Positions 26,807 to 36,473 are shown, counted from the first letter of the stretch. The stretch: DNA of 64,000 nucleotides from Polystyrenella longa (GCF_007750395.1 NZ_CP036281.1:595211-659210); one strand, 5' to 3'. Notes: generated by a model not told the origin, from the sequence alone. Numbers and translations are program-made.

Positions 26807-28483
26807 ATGAATTCGATGCCGACTTCCTCGAACAGCCCCGCAGATTCCGTCCCCGGTCAGGAAGAGCGTTCTCTGTTTGCCAATTTCCGACTCGTCAGCT
26901 TGATGACGTTGCTCAGCCGCAGCCTCGGACTGGTGCGTGATATGGGAATGGCGATGCTGTTCGGAAATGGCCCCATCATGGATGCGTTTTCGATCGCCTT
27001 TCGAATTCCCAATCTCGCCCGCCGCCTGTTTGGAGAAGGAGCCCTCTCAACCGCCTTTCTTCCCGCCTTCGTCCGCGAGCGGGAACAACAAGGGCTGACT
27101 TCCGCCTGGCGATTAGTGACGGCGACGCTCATCTGGCTGACTCAATTTCTATCAGGCGTCACCGTGGTCGGGCTTGTTCTCTTGCTCGGTTTCTATCTGG
27201 CCGGGTTCAATTCTCCCGAGTACCAACTGTTGCTGGGGCTTACGGCTATTATGCTGCCGTACTTGTTGCTGATCTGTCTCGTCGCTCAGATCAGTGCTGT
27301 CATGCATGCCCAGAACCGGTTCGGTTGGCCCGCCTTTTCGCCCCTCATCTTAAATGGAATGTGGATCGTCACTATCTGGTGCATCGCTCCCTGGTGGTCG
27401 AGTCCGGAATCCCAAGTCTATGTGATGGCGGTGTCGATTTTGTTCGCCGGAGTTGTACAGCTTTTCTGTGTGTTGCTCCCGCTGTATCGTCAGGGATATC
27501 AATACACCGCCGACTGGAGGGAATCGAAGGCAGATGTGCGGACGGTCGTGCGAAGTATGGTGCCGATCCTGATCGGATTGTCGATTGCTCAAATCAACGC
27601 CGTTTCCGACAGCTTGATCGCCTGGGGGTTTTCCGCACCGGAGGTGATTTCCAATCCGTCGGACACATTATTGAACACAGCGTGGCAGGTGAGATACCCG
27701 TTGGAATCGGGAACAGCCTCGGCCCTCTATTTTGGTCAGCGTCTGTTTCAGTTCCCGCTGGGCTTATTTGGACTGGCTTTGGGGACTGTTCTTTACCCTT
27801 TGATGGCACGACATGCCGAGACCGGCCGACATGATCTGCTTCAAAGCACTTTGTTACTCGGCTTGAAACAGGTGATCGGTATTGGCTTCCCCGCGAGTGT
27901 GGGAATGATGATTCTCGCCGGACCAATTACCCGATTGCTGTTTGAGTATGGCCAGTTCACTTCTGAGGATGGTCTGCAAACAGCCCAGATGATCGCCGCA
28001 TATGGAGCGGCAGTCTGGTCAAGTTGTGCTCTGTTAATCCTGCATCGAGGTTTTTACGCCATGGGGGACCGGATGACCCCTCTTTATGTTGGACTGCAGA
28101 TGGTTCTGTTGAATCTCCTGCTCAACTTCAGTTTAATCTGGGTATGGCAGGGAGTCGGTCTGGCGATCAGCACGGCCATCTGTGCCGCGATTCAGGTCGT
28201 ACTGATCATTCGCAAGTTCGAAAACCAGATTGGTAAACTGAACCGGTCGGAGCTCGGTTTGACTTTACTCAAAACCAGCATCGCTGTGACCGCCATGGGA
28301 ACTGTCTGCGGCGGACTTCTATTCGTCTTGCCTCCATCGGACCACTTCACTCAGCGATTGTGGAATGTGATGCTTCCTCTTCTGGCGGCCATCGTGGTCT
28401 ACTTTGTGGCGGCTTGGTTACTGAAGATGGATTTCCTCTGGTCGCTGTTTACCAGAGAACCGAAATCGGAACTGGATTCCTGA
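26807..28483 (+). CDS. murJ: Lipid II flippase MurJ (MviN family)
   Basis: A 558-aa inner-membrane MOP-superfamily protein that moves lipid II to the outer face for peptidoglycan synthesis. The N-terminal LVSLMTLLSRSLGLVRDMGM and FGEGALSTAFLPAF are family signatures, and about 14 transmembrane helices are visible. Planctomycetes were long thought to lack peptidoglycan, so an intact MurJ is consistent with current evidence that they do make it. Length matches the family (about 510-560). ATG at 26807 or 26816. bioD follows 32 nt downstream. Confidence 0.94.
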   Translation: MNSMPTSSNSPADSVPGQEERSLFANFRLVSLMTLLSRSLGLVRDMGMAMLFGNGPIMDAFSIAFRIPNLARRLFGEGALSTAFLPAFVREREQQGLTSAWRLVTATLIWLTQFLSGVTVVGLVLLLGFYLAGFNSPEYQLLLGLTAIMLPYLLLICLVAQISAVMHAQNRFGWPAFSPLILNGMWIVTIWCIAPWWSSPESQVYVMAVSILFAGVVQLFCVLLPLYRQGYQYTADWRESKADVRTVVRSMVPILIGLSIAQINAVSDSLIAWGFSAPEVISNPSDTLLNTAWQVRYPLESGTASALYFGQRLFQFPLGLFGLALGTVLYPLMARHAETGRHDLLQSTLLLGLKQVIGIGFPASVGMMILAGPITRLLFEYGQFTSEDGLQTAQMIAAYGAAVWSSCALLILHRGFYAMGDRMTPLYVGLQMVLLNLLLNFSLIWVWQGVGLAISTAICAAIQVVLIIRKFENQIGKLNRSELGLTLLKTSIAVTAMGTVCGGLLFVLPPSDHFTQRLWNVMLPLLAAIVVYFVAAWLLKMDFLWSLFTREPKSELDS

Positions 28484-28515
28484 CCCTCAACAAACTTCTG
28501 ATAGATCCTTTAGTC

Positions 28516-29217
28516 ATGCGTGGACTCTTTATTACCGGTACCGATACGGACGTGGGCAAAACCTGGATGACCGCCAGTATTGCTAGTCAATTGCTTGCTC
28601 GGAACGAACATAAAATTGGTCTGTATAAACCCGCCTGTTCAGGATCTGTTCGGAACGAAGAAGGGCGGTTGTATTGGCCAGACCTAGAGCATCTTTACAT
28701 TGCGCTCCGTGAACAATTCCCACGCGATCGAATTTGTCCCCAAACATTTGAAGCACCGCTGGCCCCGCCCGTCGCCGCTGCAGCAGAAGAGAAACAGATC
28801 GATTCTGAATTACTCCGCACCGGTATCGACTGGTGGCGGGAACGGGTCGATATGCTGTTGGTCGAAGGGGTCGGAGGTTGGTACTGCCCTCTTTCGGAGG
28901 ACGAGATGGTTGCTGACTTTGCGACCGAGTTAGCTTTTCCCGTGGTGATAGTCGCCCGTCTGGGCCTGGGGACGATCAACCACACGCTGTTGACGCTGGA
29001 CGCGGTTCGTTCGCGGGGATTAACAGTCGCGGGGGTGATTCTCAACGAACCGGTCGCCCTGGAGGGAGACGCCAGCGTCGAGTCGAACGCCGAACAGATC
29101 GAACGCTGGGGGAAGACATCTGTTCTGGGGATCTCCCGGCATGACCAGCATTATCAGCCTCGGCAGACGGAAGAGACAGACTGGTTCGGGTTGTCGGTAG
29201 AGTCTTCCCGCACCTGA
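28516..29217 (+). CDS. bioD: Dethiobiotin synthetase
   Basis: Makes dethiobiotin from 7,8-diaminopelargonate, CO2 and ATP in biotin synthesis. The 233-aa length is standard. P-loop GTDTDVGKT is at 8-16 and the VEGVGG motif at 116-121. Lys38 in YKPA and the N-terminal MRGLFITGTD are typical. An upstream open extension to 28360 overlaps murJ and is not part of the protein, so ATG at 28516 is chosen although its Shine-Dalgarno is weak. No other bio genes are adjacent. Confidence 0.94.
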   Translation: MRGLFITGTDTDVGKTWMTASIASQLLARNEHKIGLYKPACSGSVRNEEGRLYWPDLEHLYIALREQFPRDRICPQTFEAPLAPPVAAAAEEKQIDSELLRTGIDWWRERVDMLLVEGVGGWYCPLSEDEMVADFATELAFPVVIVARLGLGTINHTLLTLDAVRSRGLTVAGVILNEPVALEGDASVESNAEQIERWGKTSVLGISRHDQHYQPRQTEETDWFGLSVESSRT

Positions 29218-29396
29218 TTCGGCTGAAACCTTGGCAAAAACAGGTCCGGAATGAGTGGGCGGTTTGATTCTGTTCTCCAGTTCCGATACAGTCGCCAAGA
29301 GATACGGATTCCCTTTTTTCACTCTGGTAGGGACTGTTCTCGCCTCCTGGTATGGCGACGAATGCCCGGCCCGACTCGAACCTTCAGGTTGTTATC

Positions 29397-30971
29397 ATGG
29401 CTGCTCCTCGTGCTCTCATTTCGGTCAGTGACAAAACAGGGGTGATCGACTTCGCCCGCGAACTGCATGAGCTGGGTTACGAAATCCTGTCCACCGGCGG
29501 TACTTTCAAATCAATCTCCGAGGCAGGCATCCCTGTCATCGAAATTGCGACGTACACCGAGTTCCCCGAGATCATGAACGGTCGCGTGAAGACGTTGCAT
29601 CCGCGAGTACATGGTGCGATTCTGGGACGCCCCGATCTGCCCGCCGATCAGGAAGCGATGCAGCAGCATGGGATTGTCCCATTCCAGATTGTTGCCTGTA
29701 ACCTTTACCCGTTCCAGCAAACCGTCGCCAAACCTGATGTCACCCTGGCTGAAGCGATCGAGCAGATCGATATCGGTGGACCGAGTATGATTCGTTCGTC
29801 CGCGAAGAATCACAAATACGTCGCGGTTGTCACGAAGTCGGAACAGTACCCACAGGTGATCGAAAAGCTGAAAGGGGGCGGGCTCGACGAAACTTTCCGT
29901 CGCCAGCTTGCCACTGCTGCCTTCAAAATGACCTTCGAATACGACCGAGGGATCAACGCCTATCTGAACCAGGTTGATGCCGCGCAGGAGTCGGGCGACG
30001 CGCTGCTTCCCGAACAACTTTCGTTGGAGTTCTCCAAAGAACTACCACTGCGATATGGTGAAAACCCGCATCAGCAGGCGGCTTTTTATGTCGAAGCCAA
30101 CCCGGCTCCTTCCTCTGTCGCGGCTGCCAAACAGCTTAACGGGAAAGAACTCTCGTATAACAATCTGCTCGATTTAGATGCGGCGATGGCGATTGTGCAG
30201 GGATTCGAGAGACCTGCCGTTTCGATTATCAAACACAATAACCCCTGCGGTTGTGGAACGGCAGGCGATCTAGCCGTTGCCTTTGAGCGTGCTTACTCGG
30301 GCGACCCGATCAGTGCCTTTGGTTCCATCGTAGGATTGAACCGACCTGTCGATCTGGCAACAGCCGAGCAGATGTGTGGCCCGGATAAATTCATCGAAGC
30401 GGTCATTGCTCCCAGTTACAACGACGACGCGTTTGAATTACTAACGACCAAACCGAAGTGGAAAGCGAACGTCCGCCTGATGACCTGTCCCGCATTGAAT
30501 GACGCGACCGGGGCCGAACTCGACTACCGCCGAGTCTCCGGTGGCTTACTGGTGCAGGAACGCGACCTGGGTGCCGATCCGCGAGAACTGTGGAAAGTCG
30601 TGACCGACCGGGAACCCACTGAGCAGGAATGGCTCGATCTCGCCTTTGGATGGAATGTCTGTCGCCATGTCAAATCGAACGCGATAGTTTATGTCAAAGG
30701 AGAATCAATTGTCGGTGTCGGAGCTGGCCAGATGAGCCGACTCGACTCGGCCTTCATCGCCGCCCACAAAGCGGGCGAACGAAGTCAGGGGGGCATCGTC
30801 GCCTCAGACGCATTCTTCCCCTTCCGTGACGGGATCGATCAGGCAGCAGGTGCCGGTATCAAAGCCGCCATCCAACCCGGTGGCTCTCGACGAGACGATG
30901 AAGTTATCGCCGCCTGCAACGAACACGGCATCGCCATGGTCTTCACCGAACGCCGCCACTTCAAACACTAA
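29397..30971 (+). CDS. purH: Bifunctional AICAR transformylase / IMP cyclohydrolase
   Basis: Catalyses the last two steps of de novo IMP synthesis. The 524-aa protein has an N-terminal MGS-like cyclohydrolase domain ([18 protein letters not shown] at the start, [17 protein letters not shown]) and a C-terminal transformylase with Lys279-His280 in [10 protein letters not shown], and ends with [12 protein letters not shown], the usual C-terminus. ATG at 29397 gives the family's standard start; a 15-residue extension to 29352 is open. It is followed by a structured repeat and a terminator. Confidence 0.96.
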   Translation: MAAPRALISVSDKTGVIDFARELHELGYEILSTGGTFKSISEAGIPVIEIATYTEFPEIMNGRVKTLHPRVHGAILGRPDLPADQEAMQQHGIVPFQIVACNLYPFQQTVAKPDVTLAEAIEQIDIGGPSMIRSSAKNHKYVAVVTKSEQYPQVIEKLKGGGLDETFRRQLATAAFKMTFEYDRGINAYLNQVDAAQESGDALLPEQLSLEFSKELPLRYGENPHQQAAFYVEANPAPSSVAAAKQLNGKELSYNNLLDLDAAMAIVQGFERPAVSIIKHNNPCGCGTAGDLAVAFERAYSGDPISAFGSIVGLNRPVDLATAEQMCGPDKFIEAVIAPSYNDDAFELLTTKPKWKANVRLMTCPALNDATGAELDYRRVSGGLLVQERDLGADPRELWKVVTDREPTEQEWLDLAFGWNVCRHVKSNAIVYVKGESIVGVGAGQMSRLDSAFIAAHKAGERSQGGIVASDAFFPFRDGIDQAAGAGIKAAIQPGGSRRDDEVIAACNEHGIAMVFTERRHFKH

Positions 30972-30989
30972 GGGCATTCGCCCCGATGG

Positions 30990-31056
30990 GGCGGCTATCG
31001 GTCCCCAGAGGTCTTTGAATACAGCAGGAGACGCCGCCAGAACACTTTAAGGCATT
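30990..31056 (+). repeat. Dispersed repeat, copy B
   Basis: GGCGGCTATCGGTCCC at the start and ACGCCGCCAGAACAC inside match copy A at 25890 with identical spacing (31 nt from the first G to ACAG). It is 19 nt after the purH stop. Confidence 0.65.
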
Positions 31057-31110
31057 CTTAGGAATGCGATGTAGAGTGCTCTCATGATATCGGATAATCA
31101 AACTGTAAAT

Positions 31111-31148
31111 AAAGACGACCGACAGCATGCTGTTGGTCGTCTTTTTTT
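31111..31148 (+). terminator. Rho-independent terminator downstream of purH
   Basis: Stem AAAGACGACCGACAGCA paired with its complement, followed by seven Ts. It is almost identical to the peroxiredoxin terminator at 21936, differing by one swapped base pair. Confidence 0.92.
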
Positions 31149-31318
31149 AGCGTTTTGTCTTCGAGAAGAATGGAAGTCAACGTGCCCATGAACGGATTTC
31201 AAGACTGTTTAGGTGAATGAGTAATCTCAGGTGATGACGTGCTCACTGCAAACAGAGACCGTTAGGAGTGTTCTATATTTTTTCGATATCTTGTAGGGAT
31301 TCTTTTTGTGTGAGAAGC

Positions 31319-32587
31319 TCATTCAGGATAACGCTGTTTTTTTTCCAGGGCAATCACAGATACGTCGTCGGCAAACTCTGTCTCGATGCACCACTCGTAT
31401 AATTCGTTCATCAGCGTGTCGAGGCTGGTTGTCAGATCTCTCTGGCGTTCTCCTTCCAGTATTCTGGAAAGCCGGTCAATTCCAAATTCTTCCTTATGGG
31501 GGACTCCCGCCTCCAGGACTCCGTCGGTAAGCAGGTAAAGCCGGTCCCCGCATGAGTAACGAACAACGTGTTCTTCGAATTCCGCCTCTTCGACATACCC
31601 CACGACAAAACCGGCGGACTCCAGCAGTTCCGTTTCGCCATTATCTCTAATGAGAATCGGTCGAGGATGTCCGGCAGAAGAATATCGAAATTCATTAGCT
31701 TCCAGGTCAATAATGCCGTAGAGGATGGTGTAGAACTGACCGCGCGCCTCTTCTGCAAAAAATCGCCGGTTTAAGTTGGTAAGAACCTCCGCAGGCGGAA
31801 CTATCGTCTGGTCGCTTTCTGGGTCTTGCTTTTCGAACAATACCTCAGATTCTCCATTAAATGGCGTAAGGAGTCGCGACAACGACACGGCTTCGAGCGC
31901 CGCGCAAACGCCATGACCGACAACGTCGAGCATGTAGATAGCGACATGCCGATCGTCAATTTTGAACACGTTGAAATTGTCACCCGCAAGTTCATTACAA
32001 GGGCGAAAAGTCCATGCAATGTTAAGGCCGGGGACTTCAATTTCATCAGGAGGAAGATGAGAGAACTGAGCTCGCGAAGCCGCTTCCAGCTCTTGCTTCA
32101 TCCGTTGATTCATTGACCGGAGTTGCAGGTTGGCTGCTTGTAACTTCTTCTCCGCTTCCACGCGCCGAGTGATGTCAAACTGAACGCCGACGAAGTGAGT
32201 CACTCTATTATCCGCATCGAGTATGGGAGTGATTCTCAGTCGATTCCAGAAGGTCGTCCCATCTTTTCGGTAGTTAAGAATCTCGACGGTGACTTCTCGT
32301 GAATTCTTAATCGCCTCGCGGATTTGTTCCACGGTTGCCGGGTTTGTCTCAGAGCCTTGGAGGAAACGGCAATTGTGATCAATAACATCTTCGGCGGAAT
32401 AGCCGGTTAATTGATAAAACGCCTTATTAGCATAAATGATCGGAATGTCAGGCAGCCGGGCATCTGCAATGGTGATTCCTTCCCCAGTGCTCTCCATGGC
32501 GCGGTGATTCAAGCGAAGCTCTTGAGGGTAGTTCATCTCGGAAGCGGTGTGGGAATTCGTTGGAGAAGGATGTTTCGGCGGAATCAT
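31319..32587 (-). CDS. LOV blue-light sensor fused to PP2C (SpoIIE/RsbU-type) phosphatase
   Basis: A 422-aa protein. Residues about 25-140 form a PAS domain with the LOV hallmark HNCRFLQG (71-78), in which Cys73 would form the flavin adduct under blue light. The downstream NYRKDGTTFWNRLRI and FVGVQFDIT are also LOV signatures. A coiled coil (about 141-172) joins it to a PP2C phosphatase domain with metal ligands Asp203 (ELAGDNF) and Asp221 (LDVVGHG), then SAGHPRP and LLTDGVLEA, ending ADDVSVIAL. It would dephosphorylate an anti-anti-sigma factor in a light-dependent way. No anti-sigma or STAS gene is nearby. Later Met (residue 18) is a possible start. Confidence 0.93.
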   Translation of the reverse strand: MIPPKHPSPTNSHTASEMNYPQELRLNHRAMESTGEGITIADARLPDIPIIYANKAFYQLTGYSAEDVIDHNCRFLQGSETNPATVEQIREAIKNSREVTVEILNYRKDGTTFWNRLRITPILDADNRVTHFVGVQFDITRRVEAEKKLQAANLQLRSMNQRMKQELEAASRAQFSHLPPDEIEVPGLNIAWTFRPCNELAGDNFNVFKIDDRHVAIYMLDVVGHGVCAALEAVSLSRLLTPFNGESEVLFEKQDPESDQTIVPPAEVLTNLNRRFFAEEARGQFYTILYGIIDLEANEFRYSSAGHPRPILIRDNGETELLESAGFVVGYVEEAEFEEHVVRYSCGDRLYLLTDGVLEAGVPHKEEFGIDRLSRILEGERQRDLTTSLDTLMNELYEWCIETEFADDVSVIALEKKQRYPE

Positions 32588-32873
32588 GTCGCTGCGCCTG
32601 ATACAGGAGTTTGGAACTACGTGTCACGACCTGGTCGGAGGCCTCAAAATCCCGTTTTCACATAAGGCATTGATTGAGCAACAACGCGATATTCATGTTA
32701 CCGCTTTTTCTTCGGACCCACAACATTTTTCCCTAGAGACAAGAAATGCAGCTGAAAGTATCGAGCGAATTGCATACAAAGTCTTTAAACGGTCTTCAAA
32801 ACCCTTTCATGCTTAAACTCCGTATTGCAATTACAGGTTCAAATATAACCACTACCGGGTTTCACGAATGGCT
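32588..32873. other. Short intergenic region upstream of the LOV gene
   Basis: It lies between the stop of the glycosidase-like gene (minus) and the LOV gene start, so the LOV gene promoter should be here. Nothing consensus-like is evident. The frame at 32547-32816 is a shadow. Confidence 0.4.
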
Positions 32874-34421
32874 CTATTCCACAAATTGAAATGCATAGAG
32901 CTGACAGTCCTGCATGTGGAAGCGGAGGCGAATGGGACGACCGGCCAATTCACTGACATCGGTACCACCTTCCCACGACACTGGCATGTTGACGGAATTT
33001 CCAATCACGGGGACGGTGTCATTCTTAGAATATCCGGGCAATGGTTGACCCTCTTCGTCTAATAGCTCTACCAAAACTGAGCCGCCGCCTCCCGTGTCCA
33101 CATTCAGCTCTAAAGACTGTCCCGTGAAACGGATCAGAGGAGTGGTCATCTCTCCCCCTTCATAACCGGCATTGGCCGAAACGAAACCGTCCAGTCGGAG
33201 GACCGCCCGACTCACGCCAGCGCGATGCTCTCCTCCATTAGCAGGGTCGACGACGCGATCATGATCACGATTACTGCCCACATAATAAAACCAAAGTTCG
33301 TCCCCCATTCGAACTGGATCGGGCATTGCCCATACGAATCGCGAATCGAATTCTCCCTCTGGCCCCAGTGAAAGAAACGGACTTCTTTGGCCGACTCGTT
33401 CGAAGGATTTGCCATCCCGGCTGATGGCCAGACGCACATCGAATGTGGAGGGGCCCGGCCCTTCCGCACGCGGATACCAGTGCCAGAACGTCTGTGCCAG
33501 CATGATATAGACGTCCTCGTACCGAAAAACATCCGCTCCGTAAAAGTCGACCGGTGGCTTAAGTGTCGAAGTCTGGTGTGTTGCCAGATCCTGGTCATCC
33601 GGTTGCATCACAATCGTTTGGCGGTCCCAGTTTCGAAGGTCGTCGGATTCAAGTCGGCGGACTGTGCGGAAACGCCGTGCAGGATCTAGATTATCCTCCC
33701 AGTAGCGCGTGAATAATGCATAGCGGCTGATGGCGGGATCCCAGAATACGATGCTCTGAGTATCCCAACCTCCCGGGCCCGGTTCGAGTCGGGAGAACTT
33801 CGTCCAGTTCAGTCCGTCTGGTGAGCTGTGCATATGAAATTGCCCACTCGGATAAACTTTCGTCTGAGTCTTGTACCGGTGCTCGGGATCGGCTTTGGGA
33901 TCAATCCAAACAGCACAACCACCTATAACACCAGGGAGAACCACGTTGTTCGCTTTCGAGCCATTTACTTCATGCAATCCAAGTTCGGGTTTGACAAAAT
34001 GGAGTCCATCTTCGGACTCCGCATAACAGACACGCCGTTGATGGTCATACGGACCTTCTCCTGTGGGCGTTAACAAATCGTACCAGACACGTGTCTTGCC
34101 GTTCTCTCGGAGCACGCTTGAGTAGACCATAATCTGGCCACCTTCTTCCCACGACTGGTCCGCTTTAATCAGAATGTGTCCATCCCGTCGAGGGCGATGC
34201 ATGACGAGTTCGACACCGCGATCGGAGGCAATGAATCGGTTATCAACGAACAGCTGTTTCCTGGCTCCCACGTCGATGACGGTATGTTGAGCAGGTTGAT
34301 TTGCTTGTTCCACCTTCTCTCCGTCTGCAGCGAAGCAAACAAAGCAAGTGGTGCAACATAGAGATTGCACCGCCAGGCGAGCAAACTTCAGCATGATCTT
34401 CAACGAAGGGGATCGAGACAT
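32874..34421 (-). CDS. Secreted glycosidase-like five-bladed propeller protein
   Basis: A 515-aa exported protein. The N-terminal signal (hydrophobic VQSLCCTTCFVCF before Ala-Ala-Asp) may start at residue 1 or at Met10. The body from about 45 to 420 has the repeated strand pattern and acidic residues of GH32/GH43-like propellers (for example KQLFVDNRFIASDRG, WDTQSIVFWDPAISRY, FVWAMPDPVRMGDELWFYY). The C-terminal 90 residues form a beta-sandwich (LELNVDTGGGGSV). This kind of protein is frequent in planctomycetes near sulfatases, but none is here. True hydrolase activity and substrate are not established from sequence. Confidence 0.8.
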   Translation of the reverse strand: MSRSPSLKIMLKFARLAVQSLCCTTCFVCFAADGEKVEQANQPAQHTVIDVGARKQLFVDNRFIASDRGVELVMHRPRRDGHILIKADQSWEEGGQIMVYSSVLRENGKTRVWYDLLTPTGEGPYDHQRRVCYAESEDGLHFVKPELGLHEVNGSKANNVVLPGVIGGCAVWIDPKADPEHRYKTQTKVYPSGQFHMHSSPDGLNWTKFSRLEPGPGGWDTQSIVFWDPAISRYALFTRYWEDNLDPARRFRTVRRLESDDLRNWDRQTIVMQPDDQDLATHQTSTLKPPVDFYGADVFRYEDVYIMLAQTFWHWYPRAEGPGPSTFDVRLAISRDGKSFERVGQRSPFLSLGPEGEFDSRFVWAMPDPVRMGDELWFYYVGSNRDHDRVVDPANGGEHRAGVSRAVLRLDGFVSANAGYEGGEMTTPLIRFTGQSLELNVDTGGGGSVLVELLDEEGQPLPGYSKNDTVPVIGNSVNMPVSWEGGTDVSELAGRPIRLRFHMQDCQLYAFQFVE

Positions 34422-34741
34422 ATCAAGTCACTTCTGTTGGAAAGAAATTTACGATTCAGAGGGAGTCTGAAATCGGTTGCCACAAATAAGTTTTCTATTC
34501 AGGCGATTAATAAATCACGCAATAGAGAACATATTCTGGGGAAGTTTCATAACCGTTTAAGGATAGTGAACTGACAAGCGAGTTGCACGAAACCTTGGAC
34601 GAGATGAGCGTAATATTCGTAGGGTACTCTGAGCAATTGGCTGGAAAACTTTCAAAGGCACGTTGTGCGTATTGGACAACTTGCTTGCTTCTACCTCGAC
34701 AAAATACACCTTGGGATACTTAGAAGGTATTGAATCAGATT
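34422..34741. other. Intergenic region
   Basis: No supportable gene. A 39-codon plus-strand frame (34604-34723, start MSVIFVGYSEQ) is open but unsupported. No promoter or terminator is clear. Confidence 0.4.
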
Positions 34742-35212
34742 CTACCTAATATCACTCTCAATCGAATATTCTGGCCATCTGATAGGGTTAGGTCTTACTT
34801 CAGTCTTGGGAGGCATGCGAGCACCGCTAAGCATTTGCTCGTCGTCTGTATTTATCAAAAACCATGGATTATTCTTTCCCGCCCATGCCGAAAAATTGGA
34901 TAGTATTCGCCCAACAGTCCAGTCAGGTTGTAATTCCGAATACAAGGATATTTCTCTCAGCAATGCTTCTCGGGTAGCGTTGAGTAGGAGAGTGTCTTTC
35001 TCGTCCCTTGGATCGTGATTATGCCACAATTGAAGTGACTGAATTAGTTCACGATCAGTTGCTCTATAAACGCGAAGATCTGGGTTCTTAGAAACTGGAA
35101 AGCAAGCCAATGAAGTGGCCAATAGCTGACCTAATCTCAATTCTGGATTACGGAGACTCATTTCTGTAATCCACTCAAGGAGCTGAAGTCGATCAGAATT
35201 CATAGGATACAT
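34742..35212 (-). CDS. Hypothetical soluble protein (156 aa)
   Basis: An unrecognised protein with helical N-terminus (SDRLQLLEWITEMSLRNPEL) containing RLGQLL, and a polar C-terminal tail. No signal peptide. Its composition and the surrounding small orphan ORFs resemble the small lineage-specific genes at the left end of the window. It could be an immunity-type or toxin-linked protein, but there is no direct evidence. ATG at 35212. Confidence 0.6.
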   Translation of the reverse strand: MYPMNSDRLQLLEWITEMSLRNPELRLGQLLATSLACFPVSKNPDLRVYRATDRELIQSLQLWHNHDPRDEKDTLLLNATREALLREISLYSELQPDWTVGRILSNFSAWAGKNNPWFLINTDDEQMLSGARMPPKTEVRPNPIRWPEYSIESDIR

Positions 35213-35520
35213 TTCCTACTTCCAAACTAGTCGAGCAGACGATTTAACTCGGCGTTACTTTCACTTCGATCCGACGGACTTATTCACCAGTATTTTTGAT
35301 CTTCCCATGTATATTGAAAGCACCAATTAGTTTCTTCAGGTATTACATAAGTATGAGACAATTCATCCAAACTCTCTTCATTCAAGTAATCCGACATGCT
35401 TCGGGAACATTCCTTGTTTTCAAGTGTGCGAGAAGAAGGTGTTTACGATGGGGAACAGTCTGGTATGCTGATTACATCGTTGGCTCTGCGATGAAATGAA
35501 CCGCTCGTGCTCCATCCATC
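35213..35520. other. Intergenic stretch with one small ORF
   Basis: A 37-aa frame on the minus strand is listed separately. Nothing else is recognisable. Confidence 0.4.
35284..35397 (-). CDS. Tiny ORF (37 aa), possible gene fragment
   Basis: ATG at 35397, TGA at 35286-35284. The peptide (MSDYLNEESLDELSHTYVIP then a Trp-rich end) has clear protein-like composition. The frame is open a further 15 codons upstream before a stop, which suggests the tail of a longer decayed gene or a very small gene. The Shine-Dalgarno (AAGGAATG) is 14 nt away. No family recognised. Confidence 0.3.
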   Translation of the reverse strand: MSDYLNEESLDELSHTYVIPEETNWCFQYTWEDQKYW

Positions 35521-36249
35521 CTACGGGAAGAACGGCGGGACTTCCCAGACGTTTTCGCCGTCGACCATTTCTTTTACATGTTGGGCAACGTGGTCGATGA
35601 TGCTTTCGACGAGGATCTTGCCGGTCTCGGGAGTTGCCAGGGCCGGGGCCTGATCTGTCTGAGCAGCCATCGCTTCATGGTCGACGTTTTCCGGAAAGGC
35701 GTACATGGCGAAGGCGGTTTCGAATTCCTGAGCGTGACCCGGGTAGTCGCCCGACTGCATCGTCTCTTTCCAGATATGGGACGGGAGGAGATCCCAGTAG
35801 GAATGAAATTGCAGGTTAATTTCGAGTCGCTGTTGGAACTGGCCCCAGATCCCTTTGCAGGGGGCCATGTTGCCCCCATGTCCGTTGAGGACCAGAATAT
35901 GTTCGAACCCCGCTGACTGCATGCTGCGGATCGTGTCGAACAGCACACCCAGCCAACTGCCCGGCATCGACGATAGCGTGCCGATATGTTTCATGTGGTG
36001 TTCGCTGATGCCGATGTTCATGGAGGGAGCCACAATCACATGTGGTGAGTTCCTTTCGGCGGCGGCGGTTGCCACGTGCATCACGCTGCGGTAGTCGTGG
36101 TCCATCGCCAGATGTTCCAGGTGCTGTTCTGTCGCGGCAACGGGGATGATGCAGACCTTCAGTTCGCCGGACTGCATCCGTTCGCGAAACTCTTTGCGCG
36201 TATTCTGACCAAGCAGAACAGGTTTAGCGGGGCGGGTGGCTTGGCTCAT
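35521..36249 (-). CDS. Creatininase-family amidohydrolase
   Basis: A 242-aa cytoplasmic enzyme of the creatininase superfamily (creatininase, MftE, FAPy deformylase). Metal-ligand motifs are visible: Glu41 and His43 in ATEQHLEHL, Asp52 in AMDHD, His124 in NGHGGN, and Glu175 in GHAQEFETA. The spacing fits. The substrate cannot be told from the sequence. The ATG at 36249 follows GGAAAAG; 73 further codons upstream are open but lack family features. The gene ends the minus-strand array's neighbourhood but is separated from the ABC genes by 225 nt. Confidence 0.9.
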   Translation of the reverse strand: MSQATRPAKPVLLGQNTRKEFRERMQSGELKVCIIPVAATEQHLEHLAMDHDYRSVMHVATAAAERNSPHVIVAPSMNIGISEHHMKHIGTLSSMPGSWLGVLFDTIRSMQSAGFEHILVLNGHGGNMAPCKGIWGQFQQRLEINLQFHSYWDLLPSHIWKETMQSGDYPGHAQEFETAFAMYAFPENVDHEAMAAQTDQAPALATPETGKILVESIIDHVAQHVKEMVDGENVWEVPPFFP

Positions 36250-36473
36250 GATTCTTTTCCAGTGATTATATTCTTGGTGCAAAACGGGGGCGGTAAACAA
36301 GAGGGAACGCAGGTCATCGCTCGAAATAGCAGTCACGATCAAGAGCGTTCGTTGTGAGTCCGTTCCTCTGTTGTACTGTTCCGTGATTAAGAGAGCAAAC
36401 CAGAGCTTGTGATCGGATGTCATTCCCGGACAGGTTATCTGCCGGAGTAGCCTGTTTGGGGGGGGCACTGGTG

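Larger units (their letters stand above)
30972..31318. other. Intergenic region after purH
   Basis: It contains dispersed repeat copy B (30990-31056), preceded by a perfect CGCCCC/GGGGCG hairpin (about 30979-30992), and then the terminator at 31111-31148. The part from 31150 to the stop of the minus-strand LOV gene holds nothing recognisable. Confidence 0.55.

Noticed and set aside
28360-28515. 52-codon N-terminal extension of bioD
   Set aside because: Overlaps murJ and lies before the conserved bioD start.
29511-30017. 168-codon minus-strand ORF
   Set aside because: Antisense to purH.
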